Below are positions 1 through 9,973 of a DNA stretch of 64,000 nucleotides, one piece after another. The notes under the pieces are model-generated. The model searched no databases. It had not been told where the DNA came from and saw only the letters and a program-made list of their open reading frames with translations. Made by a program: the position numbers and the translations under genes. The stretch is taken from positions 682,001 through 746,000 of the forward strand of contig NW_026870402.1 of NCBI RefSeq assembly GCF_963576545.1, in the 5' to 3' direction. How positions within the stretch are numbered: position 1 is the first letter of the stretch; the number at the start of each line of letters is the position of its first letter. Source of the DNA: Limanda limanda (Eukaryota; Chordata; Actinopteri; Pleuronectiformes; Pleuronectidae).

Positions 1-35
1 CCGACCTTCACAAAAAAAGTTATTCAAGAATATCT
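1..35 (+). repeat. Partial monomer at left edge (3' end of shared core)
   Basis: These bases are the last 35 bp of the 43-bp core that ends both A and B. The monomer type cannot be told because the distinguishing part lies outside the window. The array therefore continues to the left. Confidence 0.9.
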
Positions 36-545
36 CTTTCTCCTATGTGCTTTCATCCCTAACCCTAACCCTAACCCTTCCGAAAGTCGGAGAAGCTCGG
101 GGATGGTACCGATCGATGCGCGCTACCCCATTTAGTGGGGGTAGAGCCTACTTGCAAGTCTCTCCGACCTTCACAAAAAAAGTTATTCAAGAATATCTCT
201 TTCTCCTATGTGCTTTCATCCCTAACCCTAACCCTAACCCTTCCGAAAGTCGGAGAAGCTCAAGGATGGTACCGATCGATGCGCGCTACCCCATTTAGTG
301 GGGGTAGAGCCTACTTGCAAGTCTCTCCGACCTTCACAAAAAAAGTTATTCAAGAATATCTCTTTCTCCTATGTGCTTTCATCCCTAACCCTAACCCTAA
401 CCCTTCCGAAAGTCGGAGAAGCTCAAGGATGGTACCGATCGATGCGCGCTACCCCATTTAGTGGGGGTAGAGCCTACTTGCAAGTCTCTCCGACCTTCAC
501 AAAAAAAGTTATTCAAGAATATCTCTTTCTCCTATGTGCTTTCAT

Positions 546-566
546 CCCTAACCCTAACCCTAACCC
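546..566 (-). repeat. Telomere-type block, TTAGGG on the minus strand
   Basis: Three CCCTAA units followed by CCCTT give four CCC runs (546-548, 552-554, 558-560, 564-566) on the plus strand, so the minus strand reads GGG-TTA four times. Four GGG runs with 3-nt loops is the minimal composition for an intramolecular telomeric G-quadruplex. The block recurs in nearly every A monomer, always in this orientation. Copies with fewer units keep only three or two runs. It also contains the GGGTTA core recognised by TRF-type Myb proteins in TTAGGG organisms. Binding or folding here is inference. Confidence 0.9.
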
Positions 567-612
567 TTCCGAAAGTCGGAGAAGCTCAAGGATGGTACCG
601 ATCGATGCGCGC

Positions 613-632
613 TACCCCATTTAGTGGGGGTA
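613..632 (+). other. Hairpin-capable inverted repeat in monomer A
   Basis: TACCCCATTTAGTGGGGGTA can pair TACCCCA with TGGGG(G)TA around a TTTAG loop: seven base pairs with one bulged G. It is kept in nearly all A monomers, and it is lost in A/B chimeras, where B sequence replaces this segment. No function is shown; single-strand folding during replication or transcription is one possibility. Confidence 0.7.
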
Positions 633-644
633 GAGCCTACTTGC

Positions 645-687
645 AAGTCTCTCCGACCTTCACAAAAAAAGTTATTCAAGAATATCT
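645..687 (+). repeat. 43-bp core shared by A and B
   Basis: The segment runs from AAGTCTCTCCGACC through the seven-A tract to CAAGAATATCT. The identical stretch ends the following B monomer at 800-842. It is the longest near-identical block between the two monomer types, and all monomer junctions (AB, BA, AA, BB) follow it. Recurrent variants help trace duplications: six As instead of seven, TTCAAAAAAAAAG, AAAAAACGTT, CTTCATAAAA, TTCAATAATATC, and CTCCAACC for CTCCGACC. Its TCTCCGAC is the reverse complement of GTCGGAGA upstream in A. Confidence 0.92.
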
Positions 688-842
688 CCTCAGATTTGGG
701 GGAATTTCGTCGGTCGACCTCTTCCGAAGGTCGTACAAGCTCGGGGATGGTACCAATCGATCCGCAGGACCCAAATTAGTCCAGATGCAACCACTTTCCA
801 AGTCTCTCCGACCTTCACAAAAAAAGTTATTCAAGAATATCT
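688..842 (+). repeat. Monomer B, type copy (155 bp)
   Basis: The front module (688-721, 34 bp) reads CCTCAGATTTGGGGGAATTT and then CGTCGGTCGACCTC. The rest aligns base for base with A: TTCCGAAGGTCG against TTCCGAAAGTCG, GGATGGTACC, and ATCGAT. After these it carries the B-specific CCAAATTAGTCCAGATGCAACC and the common core. It has SalI (713-718) and KpnI (749-754). Three front subtypes recur: TTTCGTCGG with CTCTTCCG, TTCTGTCGG with CTCTTTCG (creating EcoRI), and TTCTGCCGG with CTCTTTCG. A fourth, CGACCCCTTCC with AGACGCAACC, is confined to domain III. Confidence 0.95.
715..733 (+). other. Hairpin-capable inverted repeat in monomer B
   Basis: CGACCT, a 7-nt spacer and AGGTCG form a perfect 6-bp stem, next to the 8-bp palindrome GGTCGACC (712-719). 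Many subtype differences (CTTCCGA, CTTTCGA, CTTCCAA, CTTTCAA) fall in the spacer. The stem is not invariant: the domain III subtype has CGACCC and some copies have CAACCT or TGACCT. Selection for the structure is therefore not established. Confidence 0.45.
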
Positions 843-1005
843 CTTTCTCCTATGTGCTTTCATCCCTAACCCTAACCCTAACCCTTCCGAAAGTCGGAGA
901 AGCTCGGGGATGGTACCGATCGATGCGCGCTACCCCATTTAGTGGGGGTAGAGCCTACTTGCAAGTCTCTCCGACCTTCACAAAAAAAGTTATTCAAGAA
1001 TATCT

Positions 1006-1168
1006 CTTTCTCCTATGTGCTTTCATCCCTAACCCTAACCCTAACCCTTCCGAAAGTCGGAGAAGCTCAAAGATGGTACCGATCGATGCGCGCTACCCAA
1101 ATTAGTCCAGATGCAACCACTTTCCAAGTCTCTCCGACCTTCACAAAAAAAGTTATTCAAGAATATCT
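1006..1168 (+). repeat. Chimeric monomer A5'/B3'
   Basis: The first part is ordinary A (telomere block, GATGCGCGCTACCC). It then switches to the B tail (AAATTAGTCCAGATGCAACC) before the core. Length stays 163 bp because A and B are collinear there. The preceding block reads AAAGATGG rather than AAGGATGG, a marker shared by all six domain I chimeras, so they descend from one exchange that was then copied. Confidence 0.9.
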
Positions 1169-3581
1169 CTTTCTCCTATGTGCTTTCATCCCTAACCCTA
1201 ACCCTAACCCTTCCGAAAGTCGGAGAAGCTCAAGGATGGTACCGATCGATGCGCGCTACCCCATTTAGTGGGGGTAGAGCCTACTTGCAAGTCTCTCCGA
1301 CCTTCACAAAAAAAGTTATTCAAGAATATCTCTTTCTCCTATGTGCTTTCATCCCTAACCCTAACCCTAACCCTTCCGAAAGTCGGAGAAGCTCAAGGAT
1401 GGTACCGATCGATGCGCGCTACCCCATTTAGTGGGGGTAGAGCCTACTTGCAAGTCTCTCCGACCTTCACAAAAAAAGTTATTCAAGAATATCTCCTCAG
1501 ATTTGGGGGAATTTCGTCGGTCAACCTCTTCCGAAGGTCGTACAAGCTCGGGGATGGTACCAATCGATCCGCAGGACCCAAATTAGTCCAGATGCAACCA
1601 CTTTCCAAGTCTCTCCGACCTTCACAAAAAAAGTTATTCAAGAATATCTCTTTCTCCTATGTGCTTTCATCCCTAACCCTAACCCTAACCCTTCCGAAAG
1701 TCGGAGAAGCTCGGGGATGGTACCGATCGATGCGCGCTACCCCATTTAGTGGGGGTAGAGCCTACTTGCAAGTCTCTCCGACCTTCACAAAAAAAGTTAT
1801 TCAAGAATATCTCTTTCTCCTATGTGCTTTCATCCCTAACCCTAACCCTAACCCTTCCGAAAGTCGGAGAAGCTCAAGGATGGTACCGATCGATGCGCGC
1901 TACCCCATTTAGTGGGGGTAGAGCCTACTTGCAAGTCTCTCCGACCTTCACAAAAAAAGTTATTCAAGAATATCTCCTCAGATTTGGGGGAATTTCGTCG
2001 GTCGACCTCTTCCGAAGGTCGTACAAGCTCGGGGATGGTACCAATCGATCCGCAGGACCCAAATTAGTCCAGATGCAACCACTTTCCAAGTCTCTCCGAC
2101 CTTCACAAAAAAAGTTATTCAAGAATATCTCTTTCTCCTATGTGCTTTCATCCCTAACCCTAACCCTAACCCTTCCGAAAGTCGGAGAAGCTCGGGGATG
2201 GTACCGATCGATGCGCGCTACCCCATTTAGTGGGGGTAGAGCCTACTTGCAAGTCTCTCCGACCTTCACAAAAAAAGTTATTCAAGAATATCTCTTTCTC
2301 CTATGTGCTTTCATCCCTAACCCTAACCCTAACCCTTCCGAAAGTCGGAGAAGCTCAAGGATGGTACCGATCGATGCGCGCTACCCCATTTAGTGGGGGT
2401 AGAGCCTACTTGCAAGTCTCTCCGACCTTCACAAAAAAAGTTATTCAAGAATATCTCCTCAGATTTGGGGGAATTTCGTCGGTCGACCTCTTCCGAAGGT
2501 CGTACAAGCTCGGGGATGGTACCAATCGATCCGCAGGACCCAAATTAGTCCAGATGCAACCACTTTCCAAGTCTCTCCGACCTTCACAAAAAAAGTTATT
2601 CAAGAATATCTCTTTCTCCTATGTGCTTTCATCCCTAACCCTAACCCTAACCCTTCCGAAAGTCGGAGAAGCTCGGGGATGGTACCGATCGATGCGCGCT
2701 ACCCCATTTAGTGGGGGTAGAGCCTACTTGCAAGTCTCTCCGACCTTCACAAAAAAAGTTATTCAAGAATATCTCTTTCTCCTATGTGCTTTCATCCCTA
2801 ACCCTAACCCTAACCCTTCCGAAAGTCGGAGAAGCTCAAGGATGGTACCGATCGATGCGCGCTACCCCATTTAGTGGGGGTAGAGCCTACTTGCAAGTCT
2901 CTCCGACCTTCACAAAAAAAGTTATTCAAGAATATCTCTTTCTCCTATGTGCTTTCATCCCTAACCCTAACCCTAACCCTTCCGAAAGTCGGAGAAGCTC
3001 AAGGATGGTACCGATCGATGCGCGCTACCCCATTTAGTGGGGGTAGAGCCTACTTGCAAGTCTCTCCGACCTTCACAAAAAAAGTTATTCAAGAATATCT
3101 CTTTCTCCTATGTGCTTTCATCCCTAACCCTAACCCTAACCCTTCCGAAAGTCGGAGAAGCTCAAGGATGGTACCGATCGATGCGCGCTACCCCATTTAG
3201 TGGGGGTAGAGCCTACTTGCAAGTCTCTCCGACCTTCACAAAAAAAGTTATTCAAGAATATCTCCTCAGATTTGGGGGAATTTCGTCGGTCGACCTCTTC
3301 CGAAGGTCGTACAAGCTCGGGGATGGTACCAATCGATCCGCAGGACCCAAATTAGTCCAGATGCAACCACTTTCCAAGTCTCTCCGACCTTCACAAAAAA
3401 AGTTATTCAAGAATATCTCTTTCTCCTATGTGCTTTCATCCCTAACCCTAACCCTAACCCTTCCGAAAGTCGGAGAAGCTCGGGGATGGTACCGATCGAT
3501 GCGCGCTACCCCATTTAGTGGGGGTAGAGCCTACTTGCAAGTCTCTCCGACCTTCACAAAAAAAGTTATTCAAGAATATCT

Positions 3582-3744
3582 CTTTCTCCTATGTGCTTTC
3601 ATCCCTAACCCTAACCCTAACCCTTCCGAAAGTCGGAGAAGCTCAAAGATGGTACCGATCGATGCGCGCTACCCAAATTAGTCCAGATGCAACCACTTTC
3701 CAAGTCTCTCCGACCTTCACAAAAAAAGTTATTCAAGAATATCT
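3582..3744 (+). repeat. Chimeric monomer A5'/B3', copy 2
   Basis: Same switch point and AAAGATGG marker as the copy at 1006. It is the fourth monomer of the first 2083-bp higher-order unit. Confidence 0.88.
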
Positions 3745-4863
3745 CTTTCTCCTATGTGCTTTCATCCCTAACCCTAACCCTAACCCTTCCGAAAGTCGGA
3801 GAAGCTCAAGGATGGTACCGATCGATGCGCGCTACCCCATTTAGTGGGGGTAGAGCCTACTTGCAAGTCTCTCCGACCTTCACAAAAAAAGTTATTCAAG
3901 AATATCTCCTCAGATTTGGGGGAATTTCGTCGGTCGACCTCTTCCGAAGGTCGTACAAGCTCGGGGATGGTACCAATCGATCCGCAGGACCCAAATTAGT
4001 CCAGATGCAACCACTTTCCAAGTCTCTCCGACCTTCACAAAAAAAGTTATTCAAGAATATCTCTTTCTCCTATGTGCTTTCATCCCTAACCCTAACCCTA
4101 ACCCTTCCGAAAGTCGGAGAAGCTCGGGGATGGTACCGATCGATGCGCGCTACCCCATTTAGTGGGGGTAGAGCCTACTTGCAAGTCTCTCCGACCTTCA
4201 CAAAAAAAGTTATTCAAGAATATCTCTTTCTCCTATGTGCTTTCATCCCTAACCCTAACCCTAACCCTTCCGAAAGTCGGAGAAGCTCAAGGATGGTACC
4301 GATCGATGCGCGCTACCCCATTTAGTGGGGGTAGAGCCTACTTGCAAGTCTCTCCGACCTTCACAAAAAAAGTTATTCAAGAATATCTCTTTCTCCTATG
4401 TGCTTTCATCCCTAACCCTAACCCTTCCGAAAGTCGGAGAAGCTCAAGGATGGTACCGATCGATGCGCGCTACTCCATTTAGTGGGGGTAGAGCCTACTT
4501 GCAAGTCTCTCCGACCTTTACAAAAAAAGTTATTCAAGAATATCTTCTCAGATTTGGGGGAATTTCGTCGGTCGACCTCTTCCGAAGGTCGTAAAAGCTC
4601 GGGGATGGTACCAATCGATCCGCAGGACCCAAATTAGTCCAGATGCAACCACTTTCCAAGTCTCTCCGACCTTCACAAAAAAAGTTATTCAAGAATATCT
4701 CTTTCTCCTATGTGCTTTCATCCCTAACCCTAACCCTAACCCTTCCGAAAGTCGGAGAAGCTCGGGGATGGTACCGATCGATGCGCGCTACCCCATTTAG
4801 TGGGGGTAGAGCCTACTTGCAAGTCTCTCCGACCTTCACAAAAAAAGTTATTCAAGAATATCT

Positions 4864-5020
4864 CTTTCTCCTATGTGCTTTCATCCCTAACCCTAACCCT
4901 TCCGAAAGTCGGAGAAGCTCAAAGATGGTACCGATCGATGCGCGCTACCCAAATTAGTCCAGATGCAACCACTTTCCAAGTCTCTCCGACCTTCACAAAA
5001 AAAGTTATTCAAGAATATCT
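4864..5020 (+). repeat. Chimeric monomer A5'/B3', copy 3 (two CCCTAA units)
   Basis: Same chimera, but with one CCCTAA unit fewer (157 bp). Its counterpart in the next higher-order copy (6947) has three, which accounts for the 2083 versus 2089 bp unit lengths. Confidence 0.88.
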
Positions 5021-5664
5021 CTTTCTCCTATGTGCTTTCATCCCTAACCCTAACCCTAACCCTTCCGAAAGTCGGAGAAGCTCAAGGATGGTACCGATCG
5101 ATGCGCGCTACCCCATTTAGTGGGGGTAGAGCCTACTTGCAAGTCTCTCCGACCTTCACAAAAAAAGTTATTCAAGAATATCTCTTTCTCCTATGTGCTT
5201 TCATCCCTAACCCTAACCCTAACCCTTCCGAAAGTCGGAGAAGCTCAAGGATGGTACCGATCGATGCGCGCTACCCCATTTAGTGGGGGTAGAGCCTACT
5301 TGCAAGTCTCTCCGACCTTCACAAAAAAAGTTATTCAAGAATATCTCCTCAGATTTGGGGGAATTTCGTCGGTCGACCTCTTCCGAAGGTCGTACAAGCT
5401 CGGGGATGGTACCAATCGATCCGCAGGACCCAAATTAGTCCAGATGCAACCACTTTCCAAGTCTCTCCGACCTTCACAAAAAAAGTTATTCAAGAATATC
5501 TCTTTCTCCTATGTGCTTTCATCCCTAACCCTAACCCTAACCCTTCCGAAAGTCGGAGAAGCTCGGGGATGGTACCGATCGATGCGCGCTACCCCATTTA
5601 GTGGGGGTAGAGCCTACTTGCAAGTCTCTCCGACCTTCACAAAAAAAGTTATTCAAGAATATCT

Positions 5665-5827
5665 CTTTCTCCTATGTGCTTTCATCCCTAACCCTAACCC
5701 TAACCCTTCCGAAAGTCGGAGAAGCTCAAAGATGGTACCGATCGATGCGCGCTACCCAAATTAGTCCAGATGCAACCACTTTCCAAGTCTCTCCGACCTT
5801 CACAAAAAAAGTTATTCAAGAATATCT
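5665..5827 (+). repeat. Chimeric monomer A5'/B3', copy 4
   Basis: It lies exactly 2083 bp after copy 2, in the second higher-order unit. Confidence 0.88.
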
Positions 5828-6946
5828 CTTTCTCCTATGTGCTTTCATCCCTAACCCTAACCCTAACCCTTCCGAAAGTCGGAGAAGCTCAAGGATGGTA
5901 CCGATCGATGCGCGCTACCCCATTTAGTGGGGGTAGAGCCTACTTGCAAGTCTCTCCGACCTTCACAAAAAAAGTTATTCAAGAATATCTCCTCAGATTT
6001 GGGGGAATTTCGTCGGTCGACCTCTTCCGAAGGTCGTACAAGCTCGGGGATGGTACCAATCGATCCGCAGGACCCAAATTAGTCCAGATGCAACCACTTT
6101 CCAAGTCTCTCCGACCTTCACAAAAAAAGTTATTCAAGAATATCTCTTTCTCCTATGTGCTTTCATCCCTAACCCTAACCCTAACCCTTCCGAAAGTCGG
6201 AGAAGCTCGGGGATGGTACCGATCGATGCGCGCTACCCCATTTAGTGGGGGTAGAGCCTACTTGCAAGTCTCTCCGACCTTCACAAAAAAAGTTATTCAA
6301 GAATATCTCTTTCTCCTATGTGCTTTCATCCCTAACCCTAACCCTAACCCTTCCGAAAGTCGGAGAAGCTCAAGGATGGTACCGATCGATGCGCGCTACC
6401 CCATTTAGTGGGGGTAGAGCCTACTTGCAAGTCTCTCCGACCTTCACAAAAAAAGTTATTCAAGAATATCTCTTTCTCCTATGTGCTTTCATCCCTAACC
6501 CTAACCCTTCCGAAAGTCGGAGAAGCTCAAGGATGGTACCGATCGATGCGCGCTACTCCATTTAGTGGGGGTAGAGCCTACTTGCAAGTCTCTCCGACCT
6601 TTACAAAAAAAGTTATTCAAGAATATCTTCTCAGATTTGGGGGAATTTCGTCGGTCGACCTCTTCCGAAGGTCGTAAAAGCTCGGGGATGGTACCAATCG
6701 ATCCGCAGGACCCAAATTAGTCCAGATGCAACCACTTTCCAAGTCTCTCCGACCTTCACAAAAAAAGTTATTCAAGAATATCTCTTTCTCCTATGTGCTT
6801 TCATCCCTAACCCTAACCCTAACCCTTCCGAAAGTCGGAGAAGCTCGGGGATGGTACCGATCGATGCGCGCTACCCCATTTAGTGGGGGTAGAGCCTACT
6901 TGCAAGTCTCTCCGACCTTCACAAAAAAAGTTATTCAAGAATATCT

Positions 6947-7109
6947 CTTTCTCCTATGTGCTTTCATCCCTAACCCTAACCCTAACCCTTCCGAAAGTCG
7001 GAGAAGCTCAAAGATGGTACCGATCGATGCGCGCTACCCAAATTAGTCCAGATGCAACCACTTTCCAAGTCTCTCCGACCTTCACAAAAAAAGTTATTCA
7101 AGAATATCT
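6947..7109 (+). repeat. Chimeric monomer A5'/B3', copy 5
   Basis: Twelfth monomer of the second higher-order unit. It has three CCCTAA units. Confidence 0.88.
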
Positions 7110-8071
7110 CTTTCTCCTATGTGCTTTCATCCCTAACCCTAACCCTAACCCTTCCGAAAGTCGGAGAAGCTCAAGGATGGTACCGATCGATGCGCGCTAC
7201 CCCATTTAGTGGGGGTAGAGCCTACTTGCAAGTCTCTCCGACCTTCACAAAAAAAGTTATTCAAGAATATCTCCTCAGATTTGGGGGAATTTCGTCGGTC
7301 GACCTCTTCCGAAGGTCGTACAAGCTCGGGGATGGTACCAATCGATCTGCAGGACCCAAATTAGTCCAGATGCAACCACTTTCCAAGTCTCTCCGACCTT
7401 TACAAAAAAAGTTATTCAAGAATATCTCTTTCTCCTATGTGCTTTCATCCCTAACCCTAACCCTAACCCTTCCGAAAGTCGGAGAAGCTCGGGGATGGTA
7501 CCGATCGATGCGCGCTACCCCATTTAGTGGGGGTAGAGCCTACTTGCAAGTCTCTCCGACCTTCACAAAAAAAGTTATTCAAGAATATCTCTTTCTCCTA
7601 TGTGCTTTCATCCCTAACCCTAACCCTAACCCTTCCGAAAGTCGGAGAAGCTCAAGGATGGTACCGATCGATGCGCGCTACCCCATTTAGTGGGGGTAGA
7701 GCCTACTTGCAAGTCTCTCCGACCTTCACAAAAAAAGTTATTCAAGAATATCTCTTTCTCCTATGTGCTTTCATCCCTAACCCTAACCCTAACCCTTCCG
7801 AAAGTCGGAGAAGCTCAAGGATGGTACCGATCGATGCGCGCTACCCCATTTAGTGGGGGTAGAGCCTACTTGCAAGTCTCTCCGACCTTCACAAAAAAAG
7901 TTATTCAAGAATATCTCCTCAGATTTGGGGGAATTTCGTCGGTCGACCTCTTCCGAAGGTCGTACAAGCTCGGGGATGGTACCAATCGATCCGCAAGACC
8001 CAAATTAGTCCATTTGCAACCACTTTCCAAGTCTCTCCGACCTTCACAAAAAAAGTTATTCAAGAATATCT

Positions 8072-8222
8072 CTTTCTCCTATGTGCTTTCATCCCTAACC
8101 CTTCCGAAAGTCGGAGAAGCTCAAGGATGGTACCGATCGATGCGCGCTACCCCATTTAGTGGGGGTAGAGCCTACTTTCAAGTCTCTCCGACCTTCACAA
8201 AAAAAGTTATTCAAGAATATCT
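8072..8222 (+). repeat. Short A monomer with one CCCTAA (151 bp)
   Basis: Only ATCCCTAACCCTTCCG remains of the telomere block. It carries GCCTACTTTCAAG instead of GCCTACTTGCAAG, and the preceding B has GTCCATTTGCAACC. This haplotype recurs once, at 9823. Confidence 0.9.
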
Positions 8223-9341
8223 CTTTCTCCTATGTGCTTTCATCCCTAACCCTAACCCTAACCCTTCCGAAAGTCGGAGAAGCTCAAGGATGGTACCGAT
8301 CGATGCGCGCTACCCCATTTAGTGGGGGTAGAGCCTACTTGCAAGTCTCTCCGACCTTCACAAAAAAAGTTATTCAAGAATATCTCCTCAGATTTGGGGG
8401 AATTTCGTCGGTCGACCTCTTCCGAAGGTCGTACAAGCTCGGGGATGGTACCAATCGATCCGCAGGACCCAAATTAGTCCAGATGCAACCACTTTCCAAG
8501 TCTCTCCGACCTTCACAAAAAAAGTTATTCAAGAATATCTCTTTCTCCTATGTGCTTTCATCCCTAACCCTAACCCTAACCCTTCCGAAAGTCGGAGAAG
8601 CTCGGGGATGGTACCGATCGATGCGCGCTACCCCATTTAGTGGGGGTAGAGCCTACTTGCAAGTCTCTCCGACCTTCACAAAAAAAGTTATTCAAGAATA
8701 TCTCTTTCTCCTATGTGCTTTCATCCCTAACCCTAACCCTAACCCTTCCGAAAGTCGGAGAAGCTCAAGGATGGTACCGATCGATGCGCGCTACCCCATT
8801 TAGTGGGGGTAGAGCCTACTTGCAAGTCTCTCCGACCTTCACAAAAAAAGTTATTCAAGAATATCTCTTTCTCCTATGTGCTTTCATCCCTAACCCTAAC
8901 CCTTCCGAAAGTCGGAGAAGCTCAAGGATGGTACCGATCGATGCGCGCTACTCCATTTAGTGGGGGTAGAGCCTACTTGCAAGTCTCTCCGACCTTTACA
9001 AAAAAAGTTATTCAAGAATATCTTCTCAGATTTGGGGGAATTTCGTCGGTCGACCTCTTCCGAAGGTCGTAAAAGCTCGGGGATGGTACCAATCGATCCG
9101 CAGGACCCAAATTAGTCCAGATGCAACCACTTTCCAAGTCTCTCCGACCTTCACAAAAAAAGTTATTCAAGAATATCTCTTTCTCCTATGTGCTTTCATC
9201 CCTAACCCTAACCCTAACCCTTCCGAAAGTCGGAGAAGCTCGGGGATGGTACCGATCGATGCGCGCTACCCCATTTAGTGGGGGTAGAGCCTACTTGCAA
9301 GTCTCTCCGACCTTCACAAAAAAAGTTATTCAAGAATATCT

Positions 9342-9504
9342 CTTTCTCCTATGTGCTTTCATCCCTAACCCTAACCCTAACCCTTCCGAAAGTCGGAGAA
9401 GCTCAAAGATGGTACCGATCGATGCGCGCTACCCAAATTAGTCCAGATGCAACCACTTTCCAAGTCTCTCCGACCTTCACAAAAAAAGTTATTCAAGAAT
9501 ATCT
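9342..9504 (+). repeat. Chimeric monomer A5'/B3', copy 6
   Basis: It lies 2395 bp after copy 5, inside the third, altered higher-order unit. Confidence 0.88.
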
Positions 9505-9822
9505 CTTTCTCCTATGTGCTTTCATCCCTAACCCTAACCCTAACCCTTCCGAAAGTCGGAGAAGCTCAAGGATGGTACCGATCGATGCGCGCTACCCCAT
9601 TTAGTGGGGGTAGAGCCTACTTGCAAGTCTCTCCGACCTTCACAAAAAAAGTTATTCAAGAATATCTCCTCAGATTTGGGGGAATTTCGTCGGTCGACCT
9701 CTTCCGAAGGTCGTACAAGCTCGGGGATGGTACCAATCGATCCGCAAGACCCAAATTAGTCCATTTGCAACCACTTTCCAAGTCTCTCCGACCTTCACAA
9801 AAAAAGTTATTCAAGAATATCT

Positions 9823-9973
9823 CTTTCTCCTATGTGCTTTCATCCCTAACCCTTCCGAAAGTCGGAGAAGCTCAAGGATGGTACCGATCGATGCGCGCTA
9901 CCCCATTTAGTGGGGGTAGAGCCTACTTTCAAGTCTCTCCGACCTTCACAAAAAAAGTTATTCAAGAATATCT
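9823..9973 (+). repeat. Short A monomer with one CCCTAA, second copy
   Basis: Carries the same private variants as 8072-8222 at an offset of 1751 bp, including the preceding B variant. This shows a further local duplication of about 1.75 kb. Confidence 0.9.

Larger units (their letters stand above)
525..687 (+). repeat. Monomer A, type copy (163 bp)
   Basis: This is a clean full-length A. Its front module (525-566, 42 bp) holds a pyrimidine-rich lead (CTTTCTCCTATG) and the telomere-type block. Next comes CCGA-AAG-TCGG (569-579), a small inverted repeat. A KpnI site (594-599) overlaps PvuI (599-604) and ClaI (601-606). After these come GCGCGC, a hairpin-forming segment (613-632), and the 43-bp core (645-687). 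The start was chosen just after the core because that is where A and B diverge. Common variants have two CCCTAA units (157 bp) or one (151 bp). A shares the 121 bp after the front module with B without any gap. Confidence 0.95.
3101..5183 (+). repeat. Higher-order repeat unit 1 of domain I (13 monomers, 2083 bp)
   Basis: Monomer order is A B A h A B A A A2 B A h2 A, where h is the chimera and the suffix 2 means two CCCTAA units. The monomer lengths sum to exactly 2083 bp. Internal markers include GCTACTCCATTTAG, GACCTTTACAAAA, ATCTTCTCAG and TCGTAAAAG between about 4470 and 4600, which recur in the next two units. Confidence 0.85.
5184..7272 (+). repeat. Higher-order repeat unit 2 of domain I (13 monomers, 2089 bp)
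   Basis: Same order as the unit to its left, with the same rare markers near 6553-6680. It is 6 bp longer because its second chimera has one more CCCTAA. This is a tandem duplication, probably recent given the shared private variants. Confidence 0.85.
7754..9667 (+). repeat. Higher-order repeat unit 3 of domain I, altered (12 monomers)
   Basis: Order is A B A1 A B A A A2 B A h A. The A-h-A of the other units is replaced by A1-A, where A1 has a single CCCTAA. The right part (8704 onward) matches unit 2 at an offset of 2395 bp, including TCGTAAAAG near 9070. Confidence 0.75.

Noticed and set aside
645..687. Rho-independent terminator or promoter at the A-tract
   Set aside because: The seven-A tract has no adjacent GC-rich stem and the context is eukaryotic satellite DNA.
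715..733. CENP-B box (TTCGnnnnAnnCGGG) in monomer B
   Set aside because: The minus strand of B has TTCGGAAGAGGTCGA, which matches TTCG and the spaced A but not the CGGG end. A centromeric role is not supported.
525..842. 5S rRNA or tRNA-derived repeat, or a SINE array
   Set aside because: I recognised no A/B box pair, cloverleaf or 5S internal control region, and no terminal A-tail or target-site duplication.
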